From: Motacilla alba alba
Taxonomy: Eukaryota; Chordata; Aves; Passeriformes; Motacillidae
Assembly (NCBI RefSeq): GCF_015832195.1
Contig: NC_052032.1
Location: 4,346,618 to 4,410,617, forward strand
Length of the DNA stretch: 64,000 bases
Reading direction: 5' to 3'
In this document: positions 37,850 to 49,282 of the stretch, piece after piece
How the letters are laid out: each line of letters opens with the position of its first letter
Numbering within the stretch: the stretch's first letter is position 1
Translations under genes and position numbers: made by a program
Notes under the pieces: generated by a model
Told to the model about the DNA's origin: nothing
Databases searched by the model: none
Seen by the model: only the letters and a program-made list of their open reading frames with translations

Positions 37850-37975
37850 TGCAGGACAGCCCTGAGCACCTTGATCTCATGGGTGGCATTCCTGCCCATG
37901 GCAGGGCGTCAGGATTAGATGATCTTTAAGGTCCCTTCCAACCCCAGCCATTCTAGGCTTCCACAATTCCATTTA
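37850..37975 (+). mobile_element. CR1 LINE 3' end
   Basis: The block attcctgcccatggcagggcgtcaggattagatgatctttaaggtcccttccaaccccagccattctagg is a CR1 3' tail in plus orientation. The upstream part is lost. Confidence 0.75.
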
Positions 37976-38530
37976 ATTCTGTCATAGCACAGCTTTCTGG
38001 AATCTCTCTCTGAAAAAGTTCTTTCATTGCAAGCAGAAGCACAAGCTGGCTTGACCTGATTGAGGATTTGATGGAATGGCTTCCTCTCCCGGCTGCTCAC
38101 CCCTCTGCTGGGAGCTATCTGCACATTAAAGCAGATGTTGGTTGCACTCAGGTCATGTTTCCAAGCTTTCTTTTGTAGCCATAAGGACTAGAGGCTCTTC
38201 CCTCCCTGCCTGCACTCATTTCTTAATTAAAGCTTAAATTCTGATGTCGTCACATGACTGTAGGAGCAGATCCCCAGGCAGGCATTTAGTGCTCTATGTT
38301 GTCAGCAGGACTTTGATTTAGAAGCCTCACAGATCCTTTAGAGGATCCCACCCCTCTGGAAGCCCCAGCCTGGCCCTGCTGGCAGCTGCCACTGCCAGAC
38401 CCCAAGGCTCCCTCTCAGGCAGGTGCTGGAGCAGCTCAGAGGCTTTCCCAGCCACAGAGCGTGGGGATGGGGAGCACCTCTGTCTTCTTGGAATAGTGTT
38501 CCAGAGCCAGGCAGCTGTGAGGAGCCTGGC

Positions 38531-38587
38531 AGGGAGGGAGAAGGAGGAGGAAGAGGAGGAGGAGGAGGAGGAGGAGGGGGAGGGAGG
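38531..38587 (+). repeat. 57-bp homopurine (GGA)n tract
   Basis: No pyrimidine occurs from agggagggagaagg to agggagg. It contains at least seven consecutive gga or gag units and several ggg runs. The BRINP1 transcript would carry the C/T-rich complement. Confidence 0.9.
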
Positions 38588-41500
38588 CAGCAGCTGCCAG
38601 CAGCCTGCCCTGCAGTGCCTCATCCCAGAGAGCTGGGTGGGTGTAAACACCATCCCTACCCATCTCCTCTCCTCCCTCTCTCCATGGTTTTCACTTGATG
38701 GGATGTATTTGACCTGGAAAAAAATAATTCCACAGTGAAGGAAACCTCACAGCAGCTTCCTGTAAAGACTTTGTGGTCACCATGCCAGTGCTGAAGGGTG
38801 AAGAGCTGCAGGTGTGAAAGGGGTTTGGTCCCAAGAGCTCCCAGGCTTGGCCACCAGCAAACAGAGCCCTGGTGCACACCCCTGGCAGCCAAATGCTGCA
38901 TCCATCGGCCCCGTGCCTTGGAGCAGAGCAGGTCTCACCTGCCCAGAGCTCTCCTGAGGGAAGCTGGGTTGTGCCAGGACACCTGGGTGCTGTGTCAGCT
39001 CCTTCCCGGGCGCACGTGGGCAGCGGCACAAAGGAAGTGCTGGCTCTGCACAGGAATGTTTGATATCACACTGCCTGCAGAGATCCTGCCACAAAGGGCT
39101 GGCCCAAACTCTGCTGCAGGCAAAGCTGATTCCAGGCTTTCTTTGTGTCCTTGGGTTCTGTACCTGCTCCTAGCAGCTTAGCCCAGGAAAGCTGCCTGGA
39201 TGGCTCCAGCTGTCCTGGTGGACACTTCTTGTTCCATTTACAGAGCCTGGTGGGTAGCAATCAGCAAAAAAGAAAGGGAAGAAAAAAATATTCATTCTGG
39301 AACCCAAGGGAAACATTGGAGGGATCCAGAAATAAAAAGAAAAAACCCTACAGTGCCTTCCACCAGTGCTACTTGTGCCAGAACAAAATTATTCTGTCTA
39401 TCTTACAGGATGACTTTTTTATTTTAATGTAATAGCTTCTCTGCTGAAATAAGCATCTGCCTGGTTTGAAAACAGAATTAATAAGATTATTAAAAATAAT
39501 TTAAAAAACAGTTAAATATATTTTTTAAAGAAAGATAGTGAAAGGAAAACTTCTCTTTGCCTTGTTAGCTTTTAAAATATGTTCCCAAGCTACTGGACCA
39601 TGGTCTGCTGCTCTGGAGGAATCTGAGATGAATGTGCAGAGTCATTTCTGTCACAGCATGCTGGAAGCAGCCCTGCTGGGCACAGCCTCCACTTGACATG
39701 TGGAGGGGAACACTCCCCCACCATGCAGGAGGTCTCTGAAGGGACAGGATGTGGACATCCTTGTCCAAGCCCAGCAGGATGCAGATCTCTTTGGAAAGGT
39801 TCAGTGACTAAAATATTTCTGTGCTGCTGCTGGGATTCACTGGGAGGAGGATCAAAATATTTTTTTATGGATGGAGAAGGGGAATTTTCCTGCTGGAAAA
39901 TGCAGTTCTGGAGATCTGTGCTAGCGCTTGGCCAATCCACCTAAGAGCTTCCCTGGATCAGCAGGCAGGGCAGGCAGGCACTGATCTGCCTTTCCAGGCA
40001 CACAGCTCACAGGAGTGCTTTTCTCCAGAGCAACTGGCATGTCCTGACCACAGGAGCCTCATCAGAATGTGAACCTATCAACTCTGTCTCCACACCGTCC
40101 CCATGGCTGGGCGTGCGCTGCCGCCTTCGGATGCAGGGCTGCCCTTCCCGAGCCTGGACAGATTTCCTGCTCCCGTATTTCAGCAGCTCCAGGCATATCA
40201 AAGGCTGGTGCCACCTTTCCTTCCTCTTGCCCTCTGTTCCCAAGAATATCAAAGAGAAGGAGAGTTGTGTCCTTCTGTCAAGCCTCGCAGCTGCCTCTGG
40301 CAGCAACGGCCAGGGATGTTCCCAAGCCATCGCCATCCAAATCCAAAGGCAGCCAGAGCAGCTGCTCCTCCAGCCTGGCCAGGGCCAAGCTCTGTGCCTG
40401 CTCAGACACCCCAGGACAAAGCTCTGCACAGCTCAGCCCCAGCCATTCCCTGCTAGCCCCTGCTCCTGCCTTTATTCTGCTTATGCAAATGCACGGAAAG
40501 CTGCACATATGCAGGGAGCTGCATTATGCAGGGGATGTAACAGCAGCAGTCCCTGCACTGCATGAAGAATGAAGGCTGGGGCTGAAGGAGATGCTGTGTG
40601 ATGGAATTGTCTGGTTCATGCCCATCACTGGTTCCTGTTTGCCAACTGCTTTTAGAGATGCTGAGACAGGAATGAAAATTGTGGCTTTCGGAAAGTTGCA
40701 TAAACGTGTAGTAATGTCATTTTTAGATGAGCATTTACATTGAAGGCAACACTAGGAGGCTTCATTGTTTACATGCACTATGGAAATGGATTTCAGGTTT
40801 GGGTTTACACACATTTATTTACACGGCATGCACTGATTACAAACCAATGTACATCACTCGTGTACAGGCATAATATAAACTAGGGAGATTCTGTATTTTT
40901 GCCTGGATGGATTTCCATTGCTCATCCCACATGGAGAAAAGAATCTCCTTTCATCTCAGCTCTCTCTGTCCTTCAATTGCCGTGCTGTGTCTCCTAAAAA
41001 ACACTTGCCTGTGACTGAAAAACAAAAAAGCTGATGTCCCCTTTAAACACGTAGCATAAAACCCTAATAAGAAAACCTTGTCAGCAGAACTTCAGCACAA
41101 CTAAAAAACCCTAAGCAAAGATTAAAAGGCCTAACGGTGCCCATCAATTCATCCCTGAGCTAAGCATCACCTTAATGCTGTTTGAGAAGAACATTCGCGG
41201 TGCTTTCGTGGATGCTTCAGACATCCAGTCAAGTGGAACAGGACTGAAAACCTGCCAGGCTGTGTGAGAGAGGATCTGTGAGTGCAGCCGTGGCGAGCAG
41301 TTTGTCACTGTCACAGCACCCGGGTGCCAGCACCCAGCCTGGTTTTGGGAAGCACCAGGAGCCTTCCCAGGCACAGCTGCATTCCTGCTGTTCATCCTGC
41401 AGCCATACTGGGGAAATTATTATTGGGTTTTTTCTTTACCCTAAGATGCTGAACCCAGAGAAAATCAAAGCTGGACCCCAGGGAATTTCAAGATTTCAAA

Positions 41501-42354
41501 GTCACAGGGTGAACAAGGACAGTCTGTTTTTTTTCTTTCAGTCTTTCCCTAACTCAAGGTTATAAAAACTCCTTGCAAATTCAAACTGAAGAACAAACAG
41601 CTAAACACAATATACTCAAAATCAAAATGTTCCTCTTTTGACATTTTTGAAGTGGCACTACTTGACTTCATGTCTTGAGATGAACTTTAGTGCCTTAAAA
41701 ATTGCAAAAAAAACCCTCAAAACACTGGATTAATAAAGTGAAAATAAACAGCAAGGCTTAAAACTTTCACTGAGCCTGAAATGAAATGTTTCAATTTTTT
41801 CATTTTACTGAAAAGTTGAACAAACATCCATTTCATATCAACCCATTTTTAATATTATTTTTGTTCTGTACAACCAGTGAACCACAAAATCAATTCTTTG
41901 TACTGCTCTAGTGACCAGTAGATTAAATTCAATGCAATAAAGAGACAGCAAAAACAGCCAATGAGGAATGGAGAGAAGAAGGGCCAGAAAAGATGATGGA
42001 AGCAGCTCTTATAGATTCTGTCTGTGCCAGAACTTAGCACAACCAAAACAACCTCACAACCACTTTAAAAGAACTTTAATGCACATTGCTGCAGGAAAGA
42101 GCAGCCTCACTTGTCCCCTTTGTCACCTTCCTGCCTCCATCTGCACAATCCTGTCCCTCTGCTATCCCCTGACCACAGAATGAATGAGACAAGAAAATTA
42201 TCTCGTTAAAATTTAACTTTTTTAAAATTTCCTTTTCTTTTTTGTTTTTACCTGTCAGACTGTTTTTCTGCCAGGTGAGTTCCTTAGCTGTGGAAACCAC
42301 AGGTTTGCATGAAATCTGCCTGGAAGTTCCAGTCAGGAAAGGCCAAACTTCTGT

Positions 42355-42690
42355 AGGTTGGAGTCAGCTTTAGCCTGAAGAAAAGGAGGCTCAGGGGGGA
42401 CTTTCTTGCTCTCTACAGCTCCCTGACAGGAGTAACAAGTGACAAGAGGAAATGACCTCAAGCTGTCCCAGGGGAGGACATCAGGAAGAATTTTTTTATG
42501 GAAGAGGTGCTCAGGCCTTGGTAGGGGCTGCCCTGGGAGGTTTGGAGTGTCCATCCCTGCAGGTGTCCAAGGAAGGGCTGGAGGTGGCACTCAGGACTCT
42601 GGGCTGGGGACAAGGTGGGCAGCAGGCACAGGTTGGACTCGATCTTGGAAGACTTTCCCAGCCAAAACAATTCTGTGATCTGTGACTCTG
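42355..42690 (+). mobile_element. CR1 LINE 3' fragment
   Basis: Landmarks appear in order: agaaaaggaggctcagggggga, aacaagtgacaagaggaaatgacctcaagctgtcccaggggagg, acatcaggaagaatttttttatgg, gctgccctgggaggtttggagtgtccatccctg, and ggttggactcgatcttggaag. It is a nearly continuous CR1 3' portion in plus orientation. Confidence 0.85.
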
Positions 42691-43334
42691 ATATAAAACC
42701 AGCCACAGAACCCTCACAATCACTGACCAGCTTGGCCAAGCCCAGTGCCTGATGTGAGAGTCACATTTTGCTTTTGCTCAGAAATTATAAAAGCTCGTTC
42801 TCCTCCCAGCCAGGACAGGCAGTCTTACAAACCCTGGGGCTGTGTGTGCACTGGGCAGTGCTGGGTGTGCTGGAACACATCCTCCAGCCAATAAATTGGT
42901 GAATTTACCTTGAAGTCAACAGTTCCACGTATTTATGTCACAGAGAATCTGGCTCATTGTTTTTAATTTGTGGTGCCATAAAACTTTGAAAGCTTTGTGA
43001 GACAGTTTTGTGAGACCAATCTTTTTTCCTCCTCTATTTTTTTTTCCCTCTAAGGGAAAATTCAAGCAGCAGAACAGCATATGCATTTCTAAGTCTGTTG
43101 TAGCCTGTGCTATGTGCACAGCAAAGATGCTGGCTTCAGGATCCTCCTCTTCCTCTTCACTGAGGGAGTGACACATTTAGGGAGCACGTAGCTGCTCAGA
43201 TTTGTGGGTTTTCTAGGACTAAATAAAAATCTCTAGTGTGGCTGAATGCATTACCCAGTGCAAATCCCTTTACGAGCACACAGTTTAGTGTCCACTCTGA
43301 ATTGGAGAAAGAGGGAAATAACACAAATGTTGGT

Positions 43335-43520
43335 TAGATGGGACCATGGGGGTCCCTAATGCAGCCTCCCACTTGAAGCAGCTCTTGAGCACCTCAGCTG
43401 AGGCTTTGTCCAGCCAAGCCCTGAAAGCCACCAAGGATGGAGACACCTCTCACCTCTCCACCGACTTGTCCTAGACCTGCACTCTTCTCCTGAGGAAACA
43501 TTTTGGGAGGAAAAAAAAAA
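43335..43520 (-). mobile_element. CR1 LINE fragment
   Basis: The plus strand gtccctaatgcagcctcccacttgaagcagctcttgagcacctcagctgaggctttgtccagcc, then aaggatggagacacctctcac, is the reverse complement of the CR1 3' region. An A-rich run at 43509-43522 breaks the similarity. Confidence 0.7.
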
Positions 43521-44396
43521 AATCAGCTTTTTTCCCCAGACAGCATCCCAACCAATTTCTGTCCAGCTTGTGCAGCCAGTTACTCCCAACCTTTCATGTC
43601 TCAGGAGCTCCTTTTCCTTTTTAACTATCAGGGACCTTGCTGTACCAAGTGTAGGTGAGCAACTGGCTCTGTCCTGTCACTCTGCAGAGGGAGGGATGGG
43701 CAGGGCTGGCTGCTTTGGTGCCACGAGGTTTTGAATCTGCTGGTGTATTTTAGGCAGACCTGACAGAGGTCTCAGAAGGATTCTCTATTTGCAGCTTTCA
43801 TGAAATTAGGCAGCCTCTAACTGGTCCCACTGCAGGAGAAGTTACAAGGTGAGCAGATCTCCTTTTTACACCCAGGGTTCCCCTGCTCTCTTACACTGAG
43901 AGCCAGACTTCCCTGTCCCCACTGTCATTTCAGAAAATGGAATTAAACTCCCACGCATGGAAAATACGCATTTCTTCTCACACATGCACATTCCACTTGC
44001 AGCCCCGTGTGATCATCCATTTTATACTGCTGTTGTCCCTTATGTCCAAACATCTTGCAGCTTTTAATTAAGTCTGCCCAGCAATGCAGAGCAGGCAAGT
44101 GCTGTCATCTCCTCATCTCCCCTTCTCGGGGGTGGGGAGGGAATTGGGGCACGCAGAAATGAGCTCATCCACAGCCACAGCACGAGCCTGGGGCAAAAAT
44201 CCAGATCCTGCCTGTGTCACCTCACTGCCACTCTACCTGTGGGCTCCCCTTCCCAAGGCTCTGTGTCCTGTCCCTGTTTTCCATAGAACTGGCAGTGGCA
44301 GCCTCTGCTCAGCTGGATGAGCCCATCTCACCTTGTCCCTCTTTGCCTCCCACCTCTGACACTGAACAAAGCCTTTTATTTTTATTTTAAGGAAAG

Positions 44397-44510
44397 ATTT
44401 TTGTTGTTGTTGTTGTTTGGTTTTTTGTTTGTTTGGGTTTTTTGTTGTTGGTTGTTGTTTTGGGGTTTTTGTTTGGTTGTTGTTTTGTTTTTTGTTTTTT
44501 CTAGAACTTG
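44397..44510 (+). repeat. T/G-only (GTT)n-rich tract
   Basis: Over about 110 bp the plus strand is made only of t and g, in gttgttgttg, tttgtttggg and ttttggggttttt blocks. The complementary strand, transcribed with BRINP1, is A/C-only. Confidence 0.85.
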
Positions 44511-46869
44511 CTTCAGCTGAGCAGCATCATCAGGGAAATTCCTGTCAGTGCCTCTGCCTGGCAATTTGCATGGAGCATTCCAGTGCTCAGCCCACTTTTT
44601 GCTTTGCCTTATAGCTAAATAACTTCTGAGAGAAGAGGGAAAAAAAAAAGGACAACATGACAACATACTTCAAAGCAGTGGGCTGAAGCTGTTAACTGTT
44701 CAGTGGTAACGGGGATGTTTTCTGGTCTGAGCAGGACCCCAGTCCCAAAGCCAAGCTGAGCTTCATCTGTTCTCCAGCCTTCCTGCAGTACCTCGTACCC
44801 CAGGCTCTCATGACTAGGAATAACAACAAGGATGGTGATAATGAATATTCAGACATCCCACAAACCACTCTCAGCATCTGCCATCCTATCTGCATTAGCA
44901 CCAGTGTGCACAGATAATGATCAAAGCAGCATTTTCCTGCCAGAGGCCCCCCTAAACCACCCTTATTAGTATGAATCAATGCTGACTAATGTGCTTCCCT
45001 AATGCAATTGTATCCACTCCTACTGTTCATGATTTAATAGAAAACATCTCCCCCTTTGCCTGCCTTCCTCCTAATGCCACATGCAAGGTGTAAGACTTGA
45101 CTGAGGGTACCAGGAAAATCAGTGATCTGAGTTTTACAAGAAGAGACCTAAAATCCACTGAAATGAAATGCATGGAAAGAGGTAACAAGACTTTGGGGGT
45201 TGTAACAGTGAACTGTCTGTTTATTCTAGGATGCCAGACCTGGATCCAGGCTTCCTATGAAAGATATCATCAGCTCTGAGGTTCTACAGCAATTCTGCTC
45301 ATGCAGAATATAAAGTAGCCCTGCTCACTCAACAGGCTCTGTGCTTGCTGCTGACAAGCTCTGGACTCCAGTAGTGATAGAAGGAGGACTCCTCCATGAT
45401 TTTATGTTGCTTCCTTTTTAGCATCACCTGCAAAAGGATAAAATCGTGCATTTTGCCTTATGCTGCTCTTAGCACCACCAGTTGCTTTGGCTTGTAGTTT
45501 TCCAGTGTAAGTGACACGGCCCTAATGTGATGTGTCCATGTTCCCACACAGCAGGACACCAGGGAAATCACCACTAAACAGCCAACACTGTTTCCATTAG
45601 GGATGGGTGAGGTCCTCTGGCCTGATTTCACACCCTCCCCAAACCCTTGGTCACTGTGGCTGGTTTGAGATCTGCTGCCATCAGCCTTGGCAGAAGAGCA
45701 GGGGTCAGGCCAAACCTCACTCAGCAAAATCACACGTGCCCCAAGGAACTGCCTGACAGAGCAACAAACTAAAAACCAGCCAACCTAAAAAAGTATGGAA
45801 GGGGCATTGAAGGAGAATATTGCACAGAAAATTCCCATGCTCCATATCAGCTGCTTTTCTAAGGAAAGGATTGATATCCTTAATGCAGGATATGTGCCTC
45901 CCTTGGGCTAGTCTAGTGCAAAGAGCAATTGAGAGCCATCTTTTGGTAGGAAAGAGGCTTCTATGTTGGAATTAAACAGTTGACAAAATCCCAACAGCTT
46001 TACAGATTCTCGGAGTCAATTTAAGGAGCCCACAAAATGAGATTTTACCCCTGTGGGTTTCAGTAAAACGGAATGTTCTGGGAGAGTGTGTGCACAGTCT
46101 AGCTCTTAACTGCGAGAATTGGCTGTGGCTCCACTAATTCTCCATAGCCAGGCTGAGTCTGATATCCCTTTAAAAATGCATGGGCTCAGTTTTTAAGTGA
46201 CCAGTTCTGCCAACAGGGCCAGATATTAAAAACAAACAGCCCTCCAGCATCCAGCCAGACTCCCACCTGATCATTCCATCTGCTCTGCTGCAGCACGTGA
46301 GGCTTTCCCCTCTTCCTCAGCTGACCAGGTTTGTTCCAGCCCTGTATTTCCAAGGTGCTCAGCTCCCTGCAGCTCCAAGCACCACACATGAGTGGCCCTC
46401 CCCAAGCACTCAGCTCCCTCCTGTGTGTGGTGTTTGGCCATGAGATGCCCTGTGCCCTGCTGCCGTGAGGACCCTTGCAGTCCTCTCTAAACTCTCTCCC
46501 TAACTACTTCCACTGGATTTTTGTCTTATTCCCAGGGTTTTTTTGGGAATGGTGACTTTTCCCAGCATGGTCATTATCTGCAAGACCACTCTCAGATGCC
46601 TGCCATGCACCCAGAATGCTGATGTCTGTTTTCTCCCATGCTGGGAGGAAGGTGTTGTGTTCTCCACCTGCTCCACGTGTCTTCCATAAATGGTTTAACA
46701 ACACCTAGCAGAAACAGAGAAAACAGATCCCTTTCCACTTCCCATACATAAAGTTCATCCTGAACTGAGGTAAGACTTCAAGTTCATATTAGTTTCCTAC
46801 AAACCAAAAGGGAATTTTTCCTTACCCCCTGACAACAAATCACAGGATGCAAACAAGATTTTGGCTCCT

Positions 46870-47080
46870 TTATAAAAGTGGAGGAGGCACAGCCATGGCA
46901 CAGGCTGCCTGCTCAGGGTGTGAATCCTCCATCACACGAGACCTTCCAGGTTCCCCACAAACCTCTGTCAGACGTGACACAGGTATGTCTGAGTCTGCCT
47001 TGGGGAAAAGCACAGATTAAATGACCTCTCAAGGTCCTTCCAGACCCGTTTCTCCGTGATGCTGAGAGACAGGATCCCAG
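46870..47080 (+). mobile_element. CR1 LINE 3' end
   Basis: Landmarks are tggcacaggctgcctgctcagggtg, tcctccatcac, gagaccttccaggttccccac, and atgacctctcaaggtccttccagaccc, in CR1 order in plus orientation. The closing attctgtg tail is eroded to ttctccgtgatgctgag. Confidence 0.7.
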
Positions 47081-47633
47081 GCTTGATGGATCTGTGGCCT
47101 GACCCACAGTGACAGTTCGTAGCTATGTCTGAACACATCCATCGTGTGTCTCTCTGCCCCCAGCCCCTGCAGACTCCGTGGTGGCATCCTGGGCTGCACA
47201 GCTCTTTAGCAAAGGGCAGAGCCAGTGCCAGAGGCGAGGAGCAGGGCAGGGATCTGCAGGCTGGGTCACGGTGTGTGTTGGCAGGCAGGGCAGGAGGGGA
47301 GCTGGGCAGAGCACAGCCAGGGAAAAAGGCTTTTGGGGAAAGGCATTTTCTCTGCCACTCTGTGCACAGACACTGAGACCTCACCAGTGGAAGCAAAGCA
47401 ACACAGCTTTTAGGTTTTGGGGCTGTCTTCCCCCTGAGCTGTTTTGGAGAGGACAAGCCAGGACAATATTTTTAACCTGCCCTTGCTGCTGCAAGGGGAG
47501 GGGGTTCTGCACTCCCTGGAGGCTGCAGGACAAGAACAAATCATTCTTCATCCCCACACAGAGCTGATGCCTCACGAATCTCTGTTACTCTGCCTCTGAC
47601 CCTGTGCCCATGGGACATCACTCCCTGCACACA

Positions 47634-47664
47634 GGTGATTCCCTGTAATTCCCTGTGATTCCCT
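47634..47664 (+). repeat. 10-bp tandem repeat, three copies
   Basis: The units tgattccctg, taattccctg and tgattccctc are consecutive, in intron 2 about 1.4 kb downstream of exon 2. Confidence 0.8.
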
Positions 47665-48637
47665 CCTCCCCGTGTCCATGGCTCCATGTGCCACGGGCTG
47701 CTCACCAGCATTTCCCTGCCCACCACTTTGCATGGCTGTGTTTGCAAGTGTCTTTCTGAAGCACAACAGGACCATATAATTATGTAAATGCACACGTGGC
47801 TGGGAGAGTTTTTCAGTCTCTTTGGGTTTCAGCACAAATCTCCTGACACTTGCTGGCTTATTCCCCTTCACTCCAAAGTGCTTGCTGCTTCAATAGGGCG
47901 TTCATGTGAGCACCCCAGCTTTTCAGATTAAAATGAGGAGGGAAAAGGGTGGTTCTAGATAGCACAGCTGGCAAGTAGAGTTTGAAACAAGCAACAACTA
48001 AGGCTTAAAAAACCTAGAAGGCAAAATAAAATCCAAATTCTGCCTATTCTCTGTAGGGTTTTTTTTAACTCTCTGCAGTTTTTTTTAATCAAGATCACAG
48101 TTCTTGGGCCAAGTCCAACTTATACATGGAGATAAATCCTCAAAGATCCGTGGTAGGCAGCACACAGCCAAGGCTCCTACACACCAGTGTGAGAACTGTC
48201 ACACTGACGTGCGTGGTGACATCTTTATGTGAACCTGCAGCTACTGGCAGTTCACATGTACGAGTTTGGTACAGAGGCTTGGGCTGTCCAGAGCTCCATT
48301 GATTTGAAAAAGCTGCTTGGGAACCTGCCTGTGAACTGTCTGTCACCAGGAATGAAGAACACCCACCCCCTCAGCTCCTTTTCATCTCACTCTGTGCTGT
48401 GCACATTGCCATGACACTGCTGTGCCTTCATCTCACTATCAGAGCACTCCACCCCAGCCTTTGAAGCAATTTGCATTGCCAGCTGGGGGCCAGGGGGAGC
48501 CAAAGCAGCATCTCCAGGTGGAATGGGGACAATGGTGCAGCTCCCAGTGATTCCCAGCCTGCAGCCCATGGGAGCTGGCAGAGCTCCCAGCACCCAAAAT
48601 CTCATCCAAGGTGCAGGAAGAAACACAAGGTGACCCC

Positions 48638-49001
48638 CGTGGCAGGGAGAAATGACGAGGAGGACTCCATGGACATCATGTGCTTCCCTGAAAGGCTAAA
48701 TAATTACTTTATTATACTATATTATTCTGTACTATATTACACTACATCTAAACTGAATCTGCACAAGCACCCAACTCAACTGCCCAGAATCTTGTGCCTG
48801 TCTGCTGACCCACAGTCTGCACACGAGCTTGGCCCTGACAGGCCAAGGAAACAAAACACCATCACTGTGGGTAAACAATTCCATACTGCATTCTACTTTG
48901 GGACAACACAGGAGCAGCGACTGAGATAAGAATTGTTTTGATCATTCTTTTCTCTGCTTCTCTCACTGCTTCTCTCAGGCTCAGAGAATGTGAATCCCAC
49001 A
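48638..49001 (-). mobile_element. Solo LTR, BRINP1 sense orientation, 13 bp from the exon 2 donor
   Basis: On the minus strand the element opens TGTGGGATTCACATTC and ends near CTCCCTGCCACG, about 364 bp. It contains GTTTACCC and CTTGGCC blocks and an AATAAA (complement of 48708-48713), and the layout resembles the LTR copy at 60437-60836. I recognise it as an avian endogenous-retrovirus LTR; the family name is not certain. No internal retroviral genes flank it, so it is a solo LTR. Flanking hexamers gacccc (48632-48637) and gaggcc (49002-49007) match at four of six bases, so the target duplication is degenerate or the left edge is slightly misplaced. Confidence 0.7.
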
Positions 49002-49014
49002 GAGGCCGACATAC

Positions 49015-49282
49015 CTGTATATTTTATATCTGGTTGTAAATCCTTGACGATGTCTTTCCACAAAGGATAAGTAGCTCCGTGAGTGGTGGAAAGGCCCCCT
49101 GTCTGAAATAAGCCAATCAAACTCCTTGGAGACATGTTGGTTGGTAGCAGCTGGGTCCTGGTGGGAGGGCTGTATGAGTATATGGTCCCATATAAACAGG
49201 AGGTAGAGGAACTCAACAAGCCTCCAGTTCATGCTTTTCTGTCTGCCTTTTTCCTCTCATTCTTGCTCCATTCTGTGGAGTC
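49015..49282 (-). CDS. BRINP1: BRINP1 exon 2: 5'UTR end, start codon, signal peptide (residues 1-72)
   Basis: Coding part is 49232-49015 (72 codons plus 2 nt, phase 2 exit); 49282-49233 is 5'UTR. The protein begins [15 protein letters not shown], a short N-terminus with a hydrophobic core at residues 5-15 that fits a signal peptide. It then runs through [19 protein letters not shown] and ends in TTRYKIY, which I recognise as the N-terminus of vertebrate BRINP1. BRINP1 is a neural protein induced by BMP/retinoic acid, reported to restrain cell-cycle progression, and carries a MACPF domain. The start is chosen by family match and by A at -3 of the ATG. The acceptor is CCTAACAG at 49290-49283 and the donor is GTATGT from 49014. 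The split Arg73 codon (AG|G) completes in the exon at 17763. Two upstream ATGs lie in the 5'UTR. Identity is very likely; BRINP2 and BRINP3 match less well. Confidence 0.95.
49213..49260 (-). other. Upstream ORF 2 overlapping the BRINP1 start codon (15 codons plus stop)
   Basis: This frame starts at ATG 49260-49258 and reads [15 protein letters not shown] before its TGA at 49215-49213. It is out of frame with BRINP1 and runs over the main ATG at 49232-49230. A ribosome that initiates here would miss the main start. The upstream ATG has G at -3 and A at +4, a moderate context. Confidence 0.6.
49257..49271 (-). other. Upstream ORF 1 in BRINP1 5'UTR (4 codons plus stop)
   Basis: ATG GAG CAA GAA TGA reads M-E-Q-E-stop within the 50-nt 5'UTR part of exon 2, 25 nt before the main start. 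Its stop overlaps the next upstream ATG in an ATGA arrangement. A minimal uORF of this kind can lower or gate translation of the main frame. Function is inferred from position only. Confidence 0.6.

Larger units (their letters stand above)
17764..49014 (-). other. BRINP1 intron 2 (31.3 kb)
   Basis: This is the largest intron in the window. It carries the LTRs at 18774-19305, 23330-23730 and 48638-49001, eight CR1 fragments between 20985 and 47080, the 30-bp minisatellite at 36941-37062, the homopurine tract at 38531-38587 and the A/C and T/G asymmetric tracts. The intervals 29100-35000 and 38600-42300 are largely free of recognised repeats and include A/T-rich, transposon-poor stretches (30560-30760, 40680-40870) that could be conserved non-coding DNA. 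The exon-like frame at 32687-32946 also lies here. Confidence 0.85.

Noticed and set aside
40069..40572. 167-codon plus-strand open frame
   Set aside because: Three overlapping frames are open here in the same GC-rich stretch, composition is Ser/Ala/Pro-rich, and no domain is recognisable; likely chance.
48471..48929. 152-codon plus-strand frame
   Set aside because: Most of it lies in the antisense strand of the LTR at 48638-49001; no retroviral or cellular domain.
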